Origin: WTHC01 sp965218725
GTDB lineage: Archaea; Thermoproteota; Nitrososphaeria; Nitrososphaerales; Nitrosopumilaceae
Length of the DNA stretch: 64,000 nucleotides
Assembly: GCA_965218725.1 (NCBI GenBank)
Contig: CBDCLO010000002.1
Span: 310,001 to 374,000 of the forward strand
Reading direction: 5' to 3'
The notes beneath the pieces were generated by a model. It was not told the origin of the DNA, did no database searches, and saw nothing but the letters and a program-made list of their open reading frames with translations. A program made the position numbers and the translations under genes. Position 1 is the first letter of the stretch, and each line of letters begins with the position of its first letter. This document shows, in pieces, positions 28,766 to 37,661 of the stretch.

Positions 28766-29676
28766 TGAGTATTTTTAATTTATTATTAGGGTCTCCAGGA
28801 GACTACGACTATAAAAACAAGACTGTTATTGTCCAAGGAATCACTGGTAAATTTGGTTCATTACATACAAAAAATATGATTTCGTACGGTACTAATATTG
28901 TTGCAGGAGTTACACCAGGTAAAAAAAATCAAAAATTTGAAAATATTAAAATCTACGAAACAATACAAGATGCGGTAAACGCTACAAATTCTAAAATATC
29001 TATTATGTTTGTACCAGCTAAATTTTTTTTAAATGCAGCAAACGATGCAATTAATTCAGGAATAAAGTTATTAATTGCAATACCAGAACATGTGCCAATT
29101 AGAGATACAATGACTGCATTAGATCATGCCAAAAAAAACAATTCAATTATAATAGGACCTAACACACCAGGCGTGATAGTGCCTAATGTAATAAAATTAG
29201 GAATAATGCCAACAACACCATTTAAACCTGGAAATATTGCAATATTATCTAAAAGTGGAACGTTGATGTATGAAGTGTCAAGTAATATAACAGAGTATGG
29301 TTTTGGTCAGAGTATAGCTATTGGAATAGGAGGAGATCCAATAAACGGTACTAGGCTCATAGATGCATTTAGCATGATAAAAGATGATTCCAGACTGGAA
29401 GGAATTGTAATAGTAGGAGAAATAGGCGGAGATGCGGAAGAAGTATTAGCCCAGTATGTAGTAGATCTGGAATATAAAAAACCTATAGTAGCATATATTG
29501 CTGGAAGATCAGCTCCAAAAGAAAAAAGAATGGGTCATGCAGGTGCTATAATTTATGGTGAGTATGGATCAGCTGAATCAAAAATAAAGATGTTTAATAA
29601 TGCAAATATACCAGTTGCGAGAAGACCTAGTGAAGTTCCGATATTATTAGCAAAAAAAATTAAAAATATAATATAA
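28765..29676 (+). CDS. sucD: Succinyl-CoA ligase alpha subunit
   Basis: The alpha subunit binds CoA and forms the phosphohistidine intermediate. The 303-residue protein has VQGITGKFGSLHTK (CoA-binding fold), GPNTPGVIVP, LSKSGTLMYE, GIGGDPINGT and the active-site MGHAGAII with His258. It directly overlaps sucC. Together they make the complete alpha-beta enzyme. Confidence 0.96.
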   Translation: MSIFNLLLGSPGDYDYKNKTVIVQGITGKFGSLHTKNMISYGTNIVAGVTPGKKNQKFENIKIYETIQDAVNATNSKISIMFVPAKFFLNAANDAINSGIKLLIAIPEHVPIRDTMTALDHAKKNNSIIIGPNTPGVIVPNVIKLGIMPTTPFKPGNIAILSKSGTLMYEVSSNITEYGFGQSIAIGIGGDPINGTRLIDAFSMIKDDSRLEGIVIVGEIGGDAEEVLAQYVVDLEYKKPIVAYIAGRSAPKEKRMGHAGAIIYGEYGSAESKIKMFNNANIPVARRPSEVPILLAKKIKNII

Positions 29677-29696
29677 TGTATGTATATTAATGTGCA

Positions 29697-29864
29697 ATGA
29701 CAATAACTGATCCAGAAAAAAAGAGACTAGCACAGAAATCTAGGTTAGATGTGAAGATTTGTTTAGATTGTAAGGCAAGGAATTCTAGAAATGCTACTAG
29801 ATGCAGAAAATGCCACAGAAATCATTTAAGATTAAAAAATAGAACAATTAGAGCAAAGAAATAA
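29697..29864 (+). CDS. rpl40e: Ribosomal protein L40e
   Basis: This 55-residue zinc-ribbon ribosomal protein begins at ATG 29697. It has two CxxC knuckles, CLDC (22-25) and CRKC (36-39), followed by a basic tail NHLRLKNRTIRAKK, the hallmarks of archaeal L40e. It is 20 bp downstream of sucD and just upstream of a tRNA gene. Confidence 0.93.
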   Translation: MTITDPEKKRLAQKSRLDVKICLDCKARNSRNATRCRKCHRNHLRLKNRTIRAKK

Positions 29865-29894
29865 TTTATTAAAAAACATTCATAAGAAATTGAT

Positions 29895-29983
29895 GGACTG
29901 GTAGTCTAGTGGCATGATTATGCTTTCACACAGCGTAAAGAATAAACTCGCTAAGGTCATGGGTTCGAATCCCATCCAGTCCA
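29895..29983 (+). tRNA. tRNA-Val (CAC) with a 17-nt non-canonical intron
   Basis: The acceptor stem GGACTGG pairs with CCAGTCC (discriminator A, no encoded CCA). The D-arm is GTC/GAT, the anticodon stem ATGCT/AGCGT encloses loop TTCACAC with anticodon CAC, and the T-arm is ATGGG-TTCGAAT-CCCAT. Without splicing the variable region would be 22 nt. Removing 29938-29954 leaves the usual 5-nt AGGTC. See the separate intron entry. Confidence 0.93.
29938..29954 (+). other. tRNA intron with bulge-helix-bulge motif, after position 44
   Basis: The exon tetramer AGCG (29932-29935) pairs with intron CGCT (29949-29952). The 3-nt bulges are TAA (29936-29938) and AAG (29953-29955), and cutting after the second base of each gives a 17-nt intron. 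There is a short inner helix AG/CT and a 2-bp outer helix. The intron is at a non-canonical site, between the anticodon stem and variable loop, not at 37/38. Confidence 0.82.
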
Positions 29984-30105
29984 TTAAATTGCTATAACAA
30001 AGATTAATTCTACACATATTATATTAATAAAACTAAAATGATTAAAAAGTTAAAAAATTGAGTTTAATAAATATAATTATATTTTATCAAGTACTAAGTA
30101 ATTAA

Positions 30106-31863
30106 ATGAATAAATATGACATTGGAAAATGGGATTTACATGATTTAATTAAAAAAAGTAAAGAAATTGATAATATTATAAATTTAATTAAAAAAAAATC
30201 AAAAAAAATAGAAGTAATTCAATCAAAACTAAATCAAAGAATACCATCGAAAGAGTTTTTAGATATTTTACATAAGCTTGAAGATATTAATAATGATATG
30301 AATGTAGTTAATGGATACACATCATTATCATATGCAACAAATACACAATCAGATGATGCTGCAACATTAATGCTCAAAATAAATAAATTTTCTTCTGATA
30401 TCTCAAATAAATTATTATTTTTTGATTTATGGTGGAAAAAAAAAATTAATGACAAAACTGTAAAAAGACTATTAAAATGCTCTGGTGAGTTATCAGAATA
30501 CCTAGCACACAAACGAAATATGGGAAAATATGCTCTTAGCGAAAAAGAAGAAAGAATTATTAATATTTTGGACATAACAGGAGTCTCTGCATTACTAAAA
30601 CTATATGAAAAAATCACTAATTCATTTGAATATGTAATGAAAGTAAATAATAGAAAAAATAGATTAACACGTGATGAGATTTCAATTTTTGTAAGAAATC
30701 CAAAACTAACAGTAAGAAAAACAGCATACAATATAATATTATCAAAATTTAAAGAAAACAGTGCAGTATTAGGCGATATCTATAAAAATATTGTATTAAA
30801 TTGGCGGCATGAAGGAATAGAACTCCGAGGATTTCCATCACCAATATCAATACGAAATTTAGAAAATAACATTGATGATAAAATAGTTACTACATTACTC
30901 GATATTTGTAAAAAAAAATCATATATATTCCAAAAATTTTTTATTAAAAAAGCAAAATTTCTTGATGTTGAAAAACTTAATCGTTATGATCTATATGCAC
31001 CAATTTTCATAAATAAAGAAAAAAAATATACTTATAATGAATCTATGAATTTAGTATTAACATCAATTAAAAATTTTGATGCAGATGTATTTAAATTGGC
31101 TTGTGGTATTGTTGATTCTAATCATATTGATTCATTAGTTAGATTTGGAAAAAGAGGAGGTGCATTTTGCAGCACTATAGTGCCAAATGTTATTCCCTAT
31201 ATATTGATAAACTTTACAGGTGATTTAAAAGATATTTTTACATTAGCACATGAATTAGGACATGCAATACATAGTCAAGTTTCTTCTGATAAATCAATAT
31301 TGGTGCATGAAGCACCATTACCACTAGCTGAAACTGCTTCTACATTTTCAGAATTATTGTTATATGATGATTTAATTAATAAGGTCAATGATCATGAAAA
31401 AATGGCAATGGTTTCTGAACGTATAATTGATTTATATGCTTCAATAATGAGACAAGCGTTTTTTACAGAATTTGAAATTACGGCACATAACAAAATAGCA
31501 ACTGGAGCAACAATAGATGATATATCAAAAATTTATTTTAATAATCTTAAAGTACAATTTGGAAAGTCACTAATAATTCCTGATAATTTTTCAATCGAAT
31601 GGTGCTCAATACCACACTTTTTCTATTCACCATTTTATTGTTATTCTTATACATTTGGTAATTTACTATCATTATCGCTTTTCCAAAAATATAAACAAGA
31701 AAATGAATTTGCTGATACATTTATTAAAATATTAAAATCTGGAGGTTCAAAAAAACCACAATTATTACTTGAGGACTACGGCTTTGATATAAACTCATAT
31801 AAATTTTGGCAATGTGGTTTTGATTATATAGAAAATCAAATAAAATTTGTATCATCAATGTAG
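30106..31863 (+). CDS. pepF: M3-family oligoendopeptidase (PepF-like)
   Basis: This 585-residue zinc metallopeptidase cleaves oligopeptides in the cytoplasm. The catalytic motif is DIFTLAHELGHAIHSQ (HExGH), and the downstream glutamate is in LPLAETASTFSELLLYDD. The C-terminal FYCYSYTFGNLLSLSLFQ carries the Tyr/His substrate pocket typical of M3B. The length is normal. No partner gene is adjacent; it follows a tRNA and precedes a convergent gene. Confidence 0.93.
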   Translation: MNKYDIGKWDLHDLIKKSKEIDNIINLIKKKSKKIEVIQSKLNQRIPSKEFLDILHKLEDINNDMNVVNGYTSLSYATNTQSDDAATLMLKINKFSSDISNKLLFFDLWWKKKINDKTVKRLLKCSGELSEYLAHKRNMGKYALSEKEERIINILDITGVSALLKLYEKITNSFEYVMKVNNRKNRLTRDEISIFVRNPKLTVRKTAYNIILSKFKENSAVLGDIYKNIVLNWRHEGIELRGFPSPISIRNLENNIDDKIVTTLLDICKKKSYIFQKFFIKKAKFLDVEKLNRYDLYAPIFINKEKKYTYNESMNLVLTSIKNFDADVFKLACGIVDSNHIDSLVRFGKRGGAFCSTIVPNVIPYILINFTGDLKDIFTLAHELGHAIHSQVSSDKSILVHEAPLPLAETASTFSELLLYDDLINKVNDHEKMAMVSERIIDLYASIMRQAFFTEFEITAHNKIATGATIDDISKIYFNNLKVQFGKSLIIPDNFSIEWCSIPHFFYSPFYCYSYTFGNLLSLSLFQKYKQENEFADTFIKILKSGGSKKPQLLLEDYGFDINSYKFWQCGFDYIENQIKFVSSM

Positions 31864-32022
31864 TATACTAAATTATAAGGCATCTTAGAGCTAGTTAATA
31901 ATTTTTATATTTCTCAATATCTGTTAGAATTCAGATGTAATATGAATTATCCATAACCTGCATGATTTGTATAAAAATTAGTTTTTTGAAATGATACAAA
32001 AATTAGGTGTTACATTTGTCTA

Positions 32023-32577
32023 TTATAATAATAATACTGCAGCTGCAAATACTGTTGTCCATCTACCTTTTTTATCACCAATTGCTGTTTGTGTTATATT
32101 TGATGTTTTATAAATTTCTCCTGAGATATTCCATTGTTGTCTTTTTTCATCCCAACTTTTTTCTATATCGAACGGTATTCCTAATGATGATGCCAGCATT
32201 TGTGCTGCAATATCCTCTGCATAATCTCCAGCTTCTTTTTCAGTTTTACCAAATGAATAGTACTCCGATAAATAGCCATAATGTTTATTATTCTTTGGCA
32301 TAGCTATTCCAACAGAAGAAGCTGATAATCTATGTGGTTCACGCGCTTGATTTTTTGAATAAATCGTAAACAATATTTGTCCTGGTTGTATTAACTTTAA
32401 ACCTTCATTTCTAGAAACTAATTTAGCTCCAGGAGGAAATATACTTGATATTAATACTAAATTTGTTCCAGCAATACCAGCATCCCTTAATGCATATTCA
32501 AAACTCGTCAATCTATCTTCATCTATACCTTTTCCTTTTGTTAAGAATAGTTTTTTAGCTACTAGATCTAGCATCAT
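32023..32577 (-). CDS. pdaD: Pyruvoyl-dependent arginine decarboxylase
   Basis: This enzyme makes agmatine from arginine, a first step toward polyamines. The 184-residue proenzyme has the self-cleavage site LVLISSIFPPGAK (Ser44-Ser45), where the second Ser becomes the pyruvoyl group. It also has QILFTIYSKN, GIAMPKNNKHYGYLSEY and the KEAGDYAEDIAAQML helix. The product could support the deoxyhypusine synthase encoded at 14879. The start may be either of two adjacent Met codons. Confidence 0.92.
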   Translation of the reverse strand: MMLDLVAKKLFLTKGKGIDEDRLTSFEYALRDAGIAGTNLVLISSIFPPGAKLVSRNEGLKLIQPGQILFTIYSKNQAREPHRLSASSVGIAMPKNNKHYGYLSEYYSFGKTEKEAGDYAEDIAAQMLASSLGIPFDIEKSWDEKRQQWNISGEIYKTSNITQTAIGDKKGRWTTVFAAAVLLL

Positions 32578-32661
32578 TGATTTGAAAAAAATTTGTTATT
32601 TATATTTTAGTCTAAACGTTTAACATATATTGAATGACTATACATGAAAATAGTTTATAAC

Positions 32662-32847
32662 TTATTTTATGCTATTTATATTAATGGAATAAATCCAACT
32701 TAATATCCCGCCTGAACACAGATTAATAGCACCTAACATAGTTATCATAAATTTATGTGAAGCTAGACCTAATATTATTCCAAATGAACCAGTTATAAAA
32801 AATAGTAGTATAATAAATCTAAGCTTTTTTGGATTAATGTGTTTCAA
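32662..32847 (-). CDS. Small two-TM membrane protein
   Basis: I do not recognise this 61-residue protein. A basic N-terminus (KHINPKKLR) is followed by two hydrophobic segments, about residues 11-27 and 31-54, making a small hairpin membrane protein. It is in its own intergenic space between pdaD and tRNA-Thr and could be a real small gene. Confidence 0.5.
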   Translation of the reverse strand: MKHINPKKLRFIILLFFITGSFGIILGLASHKFMITMLGAINLCSGGILSWIYSININSIK

Positions 32848-32947
32848 TAATTTTAGTAATGATAAACAATTTAAAAAGCAATCGCAGTATGAAAATATTA
32901 TTTGATTTTGATAACACTTTAAACTTATGTAACATCTATGATGTTAT

Positions 32948-33022
32948 GCCAATGTAGCTCAGATTGGCAAGAGCATTCGCCTTGTAAGCGAAAGATCGAG
33001 GGTCCAAATCCCTTCATTGGCT
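32948..33022 (+). tRNA. tRNA-Thr (UGU)
   Basis: The cloverleaf is complete. The acceptor GCCAATG/CATTGGC has discriminator T (usual for archaeal Thr), the D-arm is GCTC/GAGC with GG in the loop, and the anticodon arm TTCGC-CTTGTAA-GCGAA gives anticodon TGT. The T-stem is GAGGG/CCCTT. There is no intron. The T-loop reads TCCAAAT, so position 55 is C where nearly all tRNAs have U. Confidence 0.95.
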
Positions 33023-33120
33023 TATCATAACATATAAAAATTAAATTTATAGTTACTTCATTACATGACTATATGTATTATATCTATGTGAACATAACAA
33101 ATGTAGAGACAAATATTGGT

Positions 33121-33636
33121 ATGATAATGCATAAAACTAAACTTAATAAATTAATTTTGTTGGTGATTGGAGCTATTTGTACAATTATATTTCTAGTAGT
33201 ATATTTTTATAATATAGAACATGTAAATGCTGAATGCATACTATTTTATGATAGTTTACAATATATACAACATGAATTAGAACAACAACAAACCATTTTC
33301 TATGACAAAATTAAAATGTTCAAAAATAATATGATAAATAAAGAAGCGTTTGAAGGATACACTAGGATGCATACTGGTGATATGGATACATTGGTAAGAC
33401 GTTATGATGGACTTGCCAATTCAACATCATTTATTGATACAATAGAATTATTCAAGTCATCGACAGCATCACAACTTAAAAGTGATATGTTCACAATATA
33501 CCTGATTAAAAATAATAATCATACAGATCTAATTCGCTCAGATTTTTTCTTACAAGAATCATTTGAATATGAATCAGCCGCATTAACATCATATAATTCA
33601 ATAAAGATGTCGTATTGCAAAAATATTTTTAAATAA
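33121..33636 (+). CDS. Membrane-anchored hypothetical protein
   Basis: I do not recognise this protein. It has a basic N-terminus (HKTKLNKL), one transmembrane helix (about residues 10-29 from the Met at 33121), then an extracytoplasmic, helical and possibly coiled-coil region (QHELEQQQT) of about 130 residues. A further 16 in-frame residues upstream (to 33073) are possible but less likely, because they would precede the positively charged anchor. Confidence 0.6.
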   Translation: MIMHKTKLNKLILLVIGAICTIIFLVVYFYNIEHVNAECILFYDSLQYIQHELEQQQTIFYDKIKMFKNNMINKEAFEGYTRMHTGDMDTLVRRYDGLANSTSFIDTIELFKSSTASQLKSDMFTIYLIKNNNHTDLIRSDFFLQESFEYESAALTSYNSIKMSYCKNIFK

Positions 33637-33694
33637 TCTTGGGCATAGATGTTCTAAATTAGTTAGAAATAAATTAAAAATAAAAATACTATAA

Positions 33695-34021
33695 ATGTTG
33701 AGTGATATTACTGAATATAGAATACAGCAGATTATAGATAATGGGAGATTTGTTCAGATATCTCTTATAGAAAATGTACATACAGAACCAATATCACAAA
33801 AACAAATAATCATGGATTCAATAAGTAAAAAACTTGATACTGAATTAAAAAACCAGATAAAACCATTACTAGAAGCAATTCTTAAAACACAACCAACTAT
33901 TAAAATTGGAAGCTATCAACATACGTCTATTACAGTATCTATGCCAAAAAATAGATACGAAAAGATTGGAAAACCTCAAGTTGGAGAAAATCTTAAAATA
34001 AGCATTCAAAAAATCAATTAA
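33695..34021 (+). CDS. Hypothetical soluble protein
   Basis: I do not recognise this 108-residue protein. It has an N-terminal helical region, a possible amphipathic segment (KKLDTELKNQIKPLLEAIL) and a C-terminal beta-rich KIGSYQHTSITVSMPKNR part. It overlaps the convergent YyaL-like gene by 8 bp. Codon use matches the surroundings, so it is likely real. Confidence 0.6.
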   Translation: MLSDITEYRIQQIIDNGRFVQISLIENVHTEPISQKQIIMDSISKKLDTELKNQIKPLLEAILKTQPTIKIGSYQHTSITVSMPKNRYEKIGKPQVGENLKISIQKIN

Positions 34022-36047
34022 GTATATCTTTCAATTCTAACACAGATTTTAAAGGCAATGAACAAGCTAAGTCTTTGCATACATATACTGTTGTATAATC
34101 ATCATTAAATTTCTTACCAGTAAAAAATGTGTTATGTGTTAGATCATTAAGCTGGTATTTATCTTGTATTATTATTGAGATAGATTCAGGAATAAATGTA
34201 TTATTTACAAAATTACATATGTCTTTGTTCTCTGTATTAGTGATTATAATTTCAATAGGATTTTTTAAATATGTCCAAGCTACATTCAATAGATATCCAT
34301 ATGCAAATGGATTATTAGCTGCATCTGCAATATGTGATTTTATGATTTTTATTGATATTTCATATAAGATCTTATTATGAGTTAAATGATATAATCTTAG
34401 AAAAGCATGTGCAGCTACAGAGTTGCCTGATGGTAATGATAGATCATAACTATTTTTTGGTCTAATAATCAGCTTTTCATTGGCATCAGAAGTCATGTAA
34501 AAACTATTACTTGATTGATCCCAAAAATGACTTAATAGATACTCTGCAAGAGTTTGTGCAAGTTTAAGATTATCTATTATGGGATAGACTTCGAAGAGAT
34601 CAAGTAATGCATTAATTAAGTATGCGTAATCATCAAGATAACCAGGTATTTTACTTATGTTATTTTTATACGTATGTAATACTTGACCATTTCTTATTAA
34701 ATTATTTTTAATAAAATTAATACAGTTATTAGCAACTATAAAAAATTTTTTTTCATTCGAGACACGATATGCTTTAATAAATGCTGTCACCATTAATGCA
34801 TTCCATGATGTTATTATCTTATCATCTAAACCAGGACTTGTACGTTTTAGACGAATCTTAAGTAGTTTTTCAATACTTAAATCAATTATTTTTTTTAGTT
34901 TTTTTTCAGATATATTAAATTTAGATGCAATGACTGAAGATGATATTCCATTATACAGTATATTATTTCCATCAAAATTACCATTTTCAGTAATATTATA
35001 ATATGTACAAAAAATATTTGCATCATTTCCTAGTATATTTTCTATTTCTTTTTTTGTCCATAAATAATATATTCCTTCCTCACCTTCAGAATCAGCATCT
35101 TGTGAGGAGTAAAAACCACCTTCTAATGACAATAATCTCTTTGATACATAATCCAAAGTTTTTTTTACTATATCTAAGTAGTACTGATCTTTTGTGATTT
35201 GATATGCCTCAATATATACAATTGGTAATAATGCATTGTCATATAACATTTTTTCAAAATGTGGTACCAACCATTTTTCATCTACAGAATATCTATGAAA
35301 TCCACCGTCTAATTGATCAAAAATACCACCGTCTGCCATTTTATGTAGAGTTTTAAACACAAATCTATTGAATTTTGAAATTCCATATAATTTAGAATAT
35401 CTTAACATGAATGAAAGACTTAAAGAATTTGGGAATTTAGGCGAATTCCCAAATCCTCCATTAATATTATCACATAATTGTGATAAATTGATAATAGACT
35501 CATCTAAAACTAGTTTATCAATGGTATTACTTACTACAGGCCTTGTATTTTTAATGTTAGTTAAAAGTTTATTTATATTTTTTTCTATTTTGGTTTTATC
35601 ATCATTCCATTGTTTAACTATTTTTAAAAGTAATTCTGAAAACCCTAGTCTACTGTATAATGTATATGGTGGAAAATATGTACCTATGAAAATAGGATTT
35701 TGTTCTTGTGTTAAAAATACACTTAGTGGCCATCCTCCTTGACCAATTAAAATTTGGCAAACTTTTTGATATATATCATCTATGTCAGGCCTTTCTTCTC
35801 TGTCTACTTTAATATTAATAAAATGTTTATTCATTATTTTTGCAATATCATTATTTTCAAATGTTTCATGTGCCATTACATGACACCAATGACATGAACT
35901 GTATCCTATACTTAAAAAAATAAGTTTATTTTCTTGTCTTGCTTTTTTTAATGTGTTTTTATTCCATGAATACCAATCTACTGGGTCATATGCATGTTGT
36001 AATAAATATGGACTTGTCTCGTTAATCAGATTATTAACCATGTACAA
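34014..36047 (-). CDS. Thioredoxin-domain/six-hairpin protein (DUF255, YyaL family)
   Basis: This 677-residue protein has an N-terminal thioredoxin-like domain with GYSSCHWCHVMAHETF (C52, C55). A long alpha/alpha-barrel domain related to N-acylglucosamine 2-epimerases follows, with DGGFHRYSVDEKWLVPHFEKMLYDN split by the usual PHFEKML motif and SLPSGNSVAAHAFLRL near the end. The family is widespread (human SPATA20), but its reaction is not settled. The start may be Met1 or Met3. Confidence 0.92.
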   Translation of the reverse strand: MYMVNNLINETSPYLLQHAYDPVDWYSWNKNTLKKARQENKLIFLSIGYSSCHWCHVMAHETFENNDIAKIMNKHFINIKVDREERPDIDDIYQKVCQILIGQGGWPLSVFLTQEQNPIFIGTYFPPYTLYSRLGFSELLLKIVKQWNDDKTKIEKNINKLLTNIKNTRPVVSNTIDKLVLDESIINLSQLCDNINGGFGNSPKFPNSLSLSFMLRYSKLYGISKFNRFVFKTLHKMADGGIFDQLDGGFHRYSVDEKWLVPHFEKMLYDNALLPIVYIEAYQITKDQYYLDIVKKTLDYVSKRLLSLEGGFYSSQDADSEGEEGIYYLWTKKEIENILGNDANIFCTYYNITENGNFDGNNILYNGISSSVIASKFNISEKKLKKIIDLSIEKLLKIRLKRTSPGLDDKIITSWNALMVTAFIKAYRVSNEKKFFIVANNCINFIKNNLIRNGQVLHTYKNNISKIPGYLDDYAYLINALLDLFEVYPIIDNLKLAQTLAEYLLSHFWDQSSNSFYMTSDANEKLIIRPKNSYDLSLPSGNSVAAHAFLRLYHLTHNKILYEISIKIIKSHIADAANNPFAYGYLLNVAWTYLKNPIEIIITNTENKDICNFVNNTFIPESISIIIQDKYQLNDLTHNTFFTGKKFNDDYTTVYVCKDLACSLPLKSVLELKDILN

Positions 36048-36195
36048 GATTATGCTTTATTTGATATATTTCTTATTTTTCACTAATAAATACGGTAACT
36101 AGATATACTATAAAATGTATTAATAGATAAAATTTAATGATAGTTTTATTATTTTTTTCAAATAAATTTATAATTAAATTTAATATTTTATTGAC

Positions 36196-37233
36196 ATGGA
36201 TAAAAAAATGAGAGCAATGGTACTGTCCCAATTAGCACCTATAGAAACTAAACCACTTGAATTAAGATTAATAAATAAGCATAAAATATCTGGTCCTTAT
36301 GAAGTGTTAATAAAAATAGAAGCGTGTGGAGTGTGTCGTTCCCAATTACATGGGATTGAAGGAGATTGGAGAAAGTATAACATACCTCCAAAGCTTCCTG
36401 TAGTACCTGGTCATGAGATAGTTGGAAGGATAGTGGATAAAGGAGAGCTAGCTAATAAGTTCAATATTGGTCAGAAAGCAGGAGTGTCACCATTACGTTA
36501 TTCATGTATGAAGTGTATGTATTGTAATAACGGTAAAGAAAATCTATGTGAATCAGCTGATATAACAGGAGAATCATTGATGGGGGGATATTCAGAGTAT
36601 ATCACAGTCAATGAAGATTTTGCAACATTTGTACCTGATGAAATGAAATCAGAATATGCTGCACCATTATTTTGTGCCGGACTTACTGCATATAAGGCTA
36701 TAGAGGTTAGTGAACCTAATCCCGGTGCAATTATAGGAATTTTTGGTATAGGTGGAGTTGGACATATGGCAATTCAATTCGCCAATATACATAATTGTAA
36801 AGCAATAGCAATATCTAGGAGTTATATGCATCTTGATGTGGCAAAGAATGTAGGAGCGTTTGATGTAATTAGGTATAATAATGATAAATCTGTATTTTTA
36901 GATAATCTTAAAAGGTCAGCTGGTATATTGGACAGTGCAATTGTATTTGCACCATCTGAAAATGTTGTAGATATCGCAATTAGATCTGTTAAAAGGGGCG
37001 GAACAATAGTAATTGGTACGTTTACAAACATTCCAAGTTTTAATGTATCAGAAGAAAAAACAATACGCGGGACACTTATTGGTACAAGAAATGATATGAA
37101 CAATGTAATCAAAATAGCTAAAGATAAAAAACTAACTGTAGTAGTAGAAAAATACAGATTAGAAAATGCTAATGAAGTACTAGTTAAATTAAAAAACTCT
37201 AACATAAAAGCAAGGGCGGTATTAATTCCGTAA
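36196..37233 (+). CDS. Zinc-dependent alcohol dehydrogenase (MDR family)
   Basis: This 345-residue medium-chain dehydrogenase has catalytic-zinc residues in EACGVCRSQLHGIEG and PGHEIVGR, and structural-zinc cysteines in CMKCMYCNNGKENLC. The cofactor site is IFGIGGVGHMAIQFA. The substrate is likely a small alcohol or aldehyde. In ammonia-oxidising archaea such enzymes have been proposed for hydroxybutyrate-cycle semialdehydes, but nothing here proves that. Confidence 0.92.
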   Translation: MDKKMRAMVLSQLAPIETKPLELRLINKHKISGPYEVLIKIEACGVCRSQLHGIEGDWRKYNIPPKLPVVPGHEIVGRIVDKGELANKFNIGQKAGVSPLRYSCMKCMYCNNGKENLCESADITGESLMGGYSEYITVNEDFATFVPDEMKSEYAAPLFCAGLTAYKAIEVSEPNPGAIIGIFGIGGVGHMAIQFANIHNCKAIAISRSYMHLDVAKNVGAFDVIRYNNDKSVFLDNLKRSAGILDSAIVFAPSENVVDIAIRSVKRGGTIVIGTFTNIPSFNVSEEKTIRGTLIGTRNDMNNVIKIAKDKKLTVVVEKYRLENANEVLVKLKNSNIKARAVLIP

Positions 37234-37261
37234 TTGCAAGTATTTAATTATCATAAAACAA

Positions 37262-37519
37262 TTGAAAAGAATAAATTCAGTAATGATCATACGAAATAAG
37301 ATGAAGAGTCCTAACAATTATAGAGTTGTTGGATATTCTATAGTACTAATAACAATTTCTTTTGTAATAATAGCGCTGTTATATGTTACTATAGGTAATG
37401 ATGTTTTATATGGAGACAAAATCCAAAGAGAAAAAACATTTGAGCATGAAGAATATAAAAATCAATTAGAATTTAGTAAATTTTTAAGCAAAAATTTCAT
37501 CATATTACCAAAATTGTAG
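37262..37519 (+). CDS. Small single-TM protein
   Basis: I do not recognise this 85-residue protein. After a basic start there is one transmembrane helix (YSIVLITISFVIIALLYV, about 25-42) and a charged C-terminal tail. The start is TTG at 37262 or a later Met. It lies 28 bp after the alcohol dehydrogenase gene and could share its transcript. Confidence 0.5.
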   Translation: MKRINSVMIIRNKMKSPNNYRVVGYSIVLITISFVIIALLYVTIGNDVLYGDKIQREKTFEHEEYKNQLEFSKFLSKNFIILPKL

Positions 37520-37661
37520 TCTGATGTCTACTAAAATAAGTTAGTTTGTATTTTCAAGATTATATTATATAACAACACTATGATAGTACATATAATTAGT
37601 ACATATTAATATATTTGTAGGATATCAATTAATGAAATTCGCTGATTCATCATATATTGAT

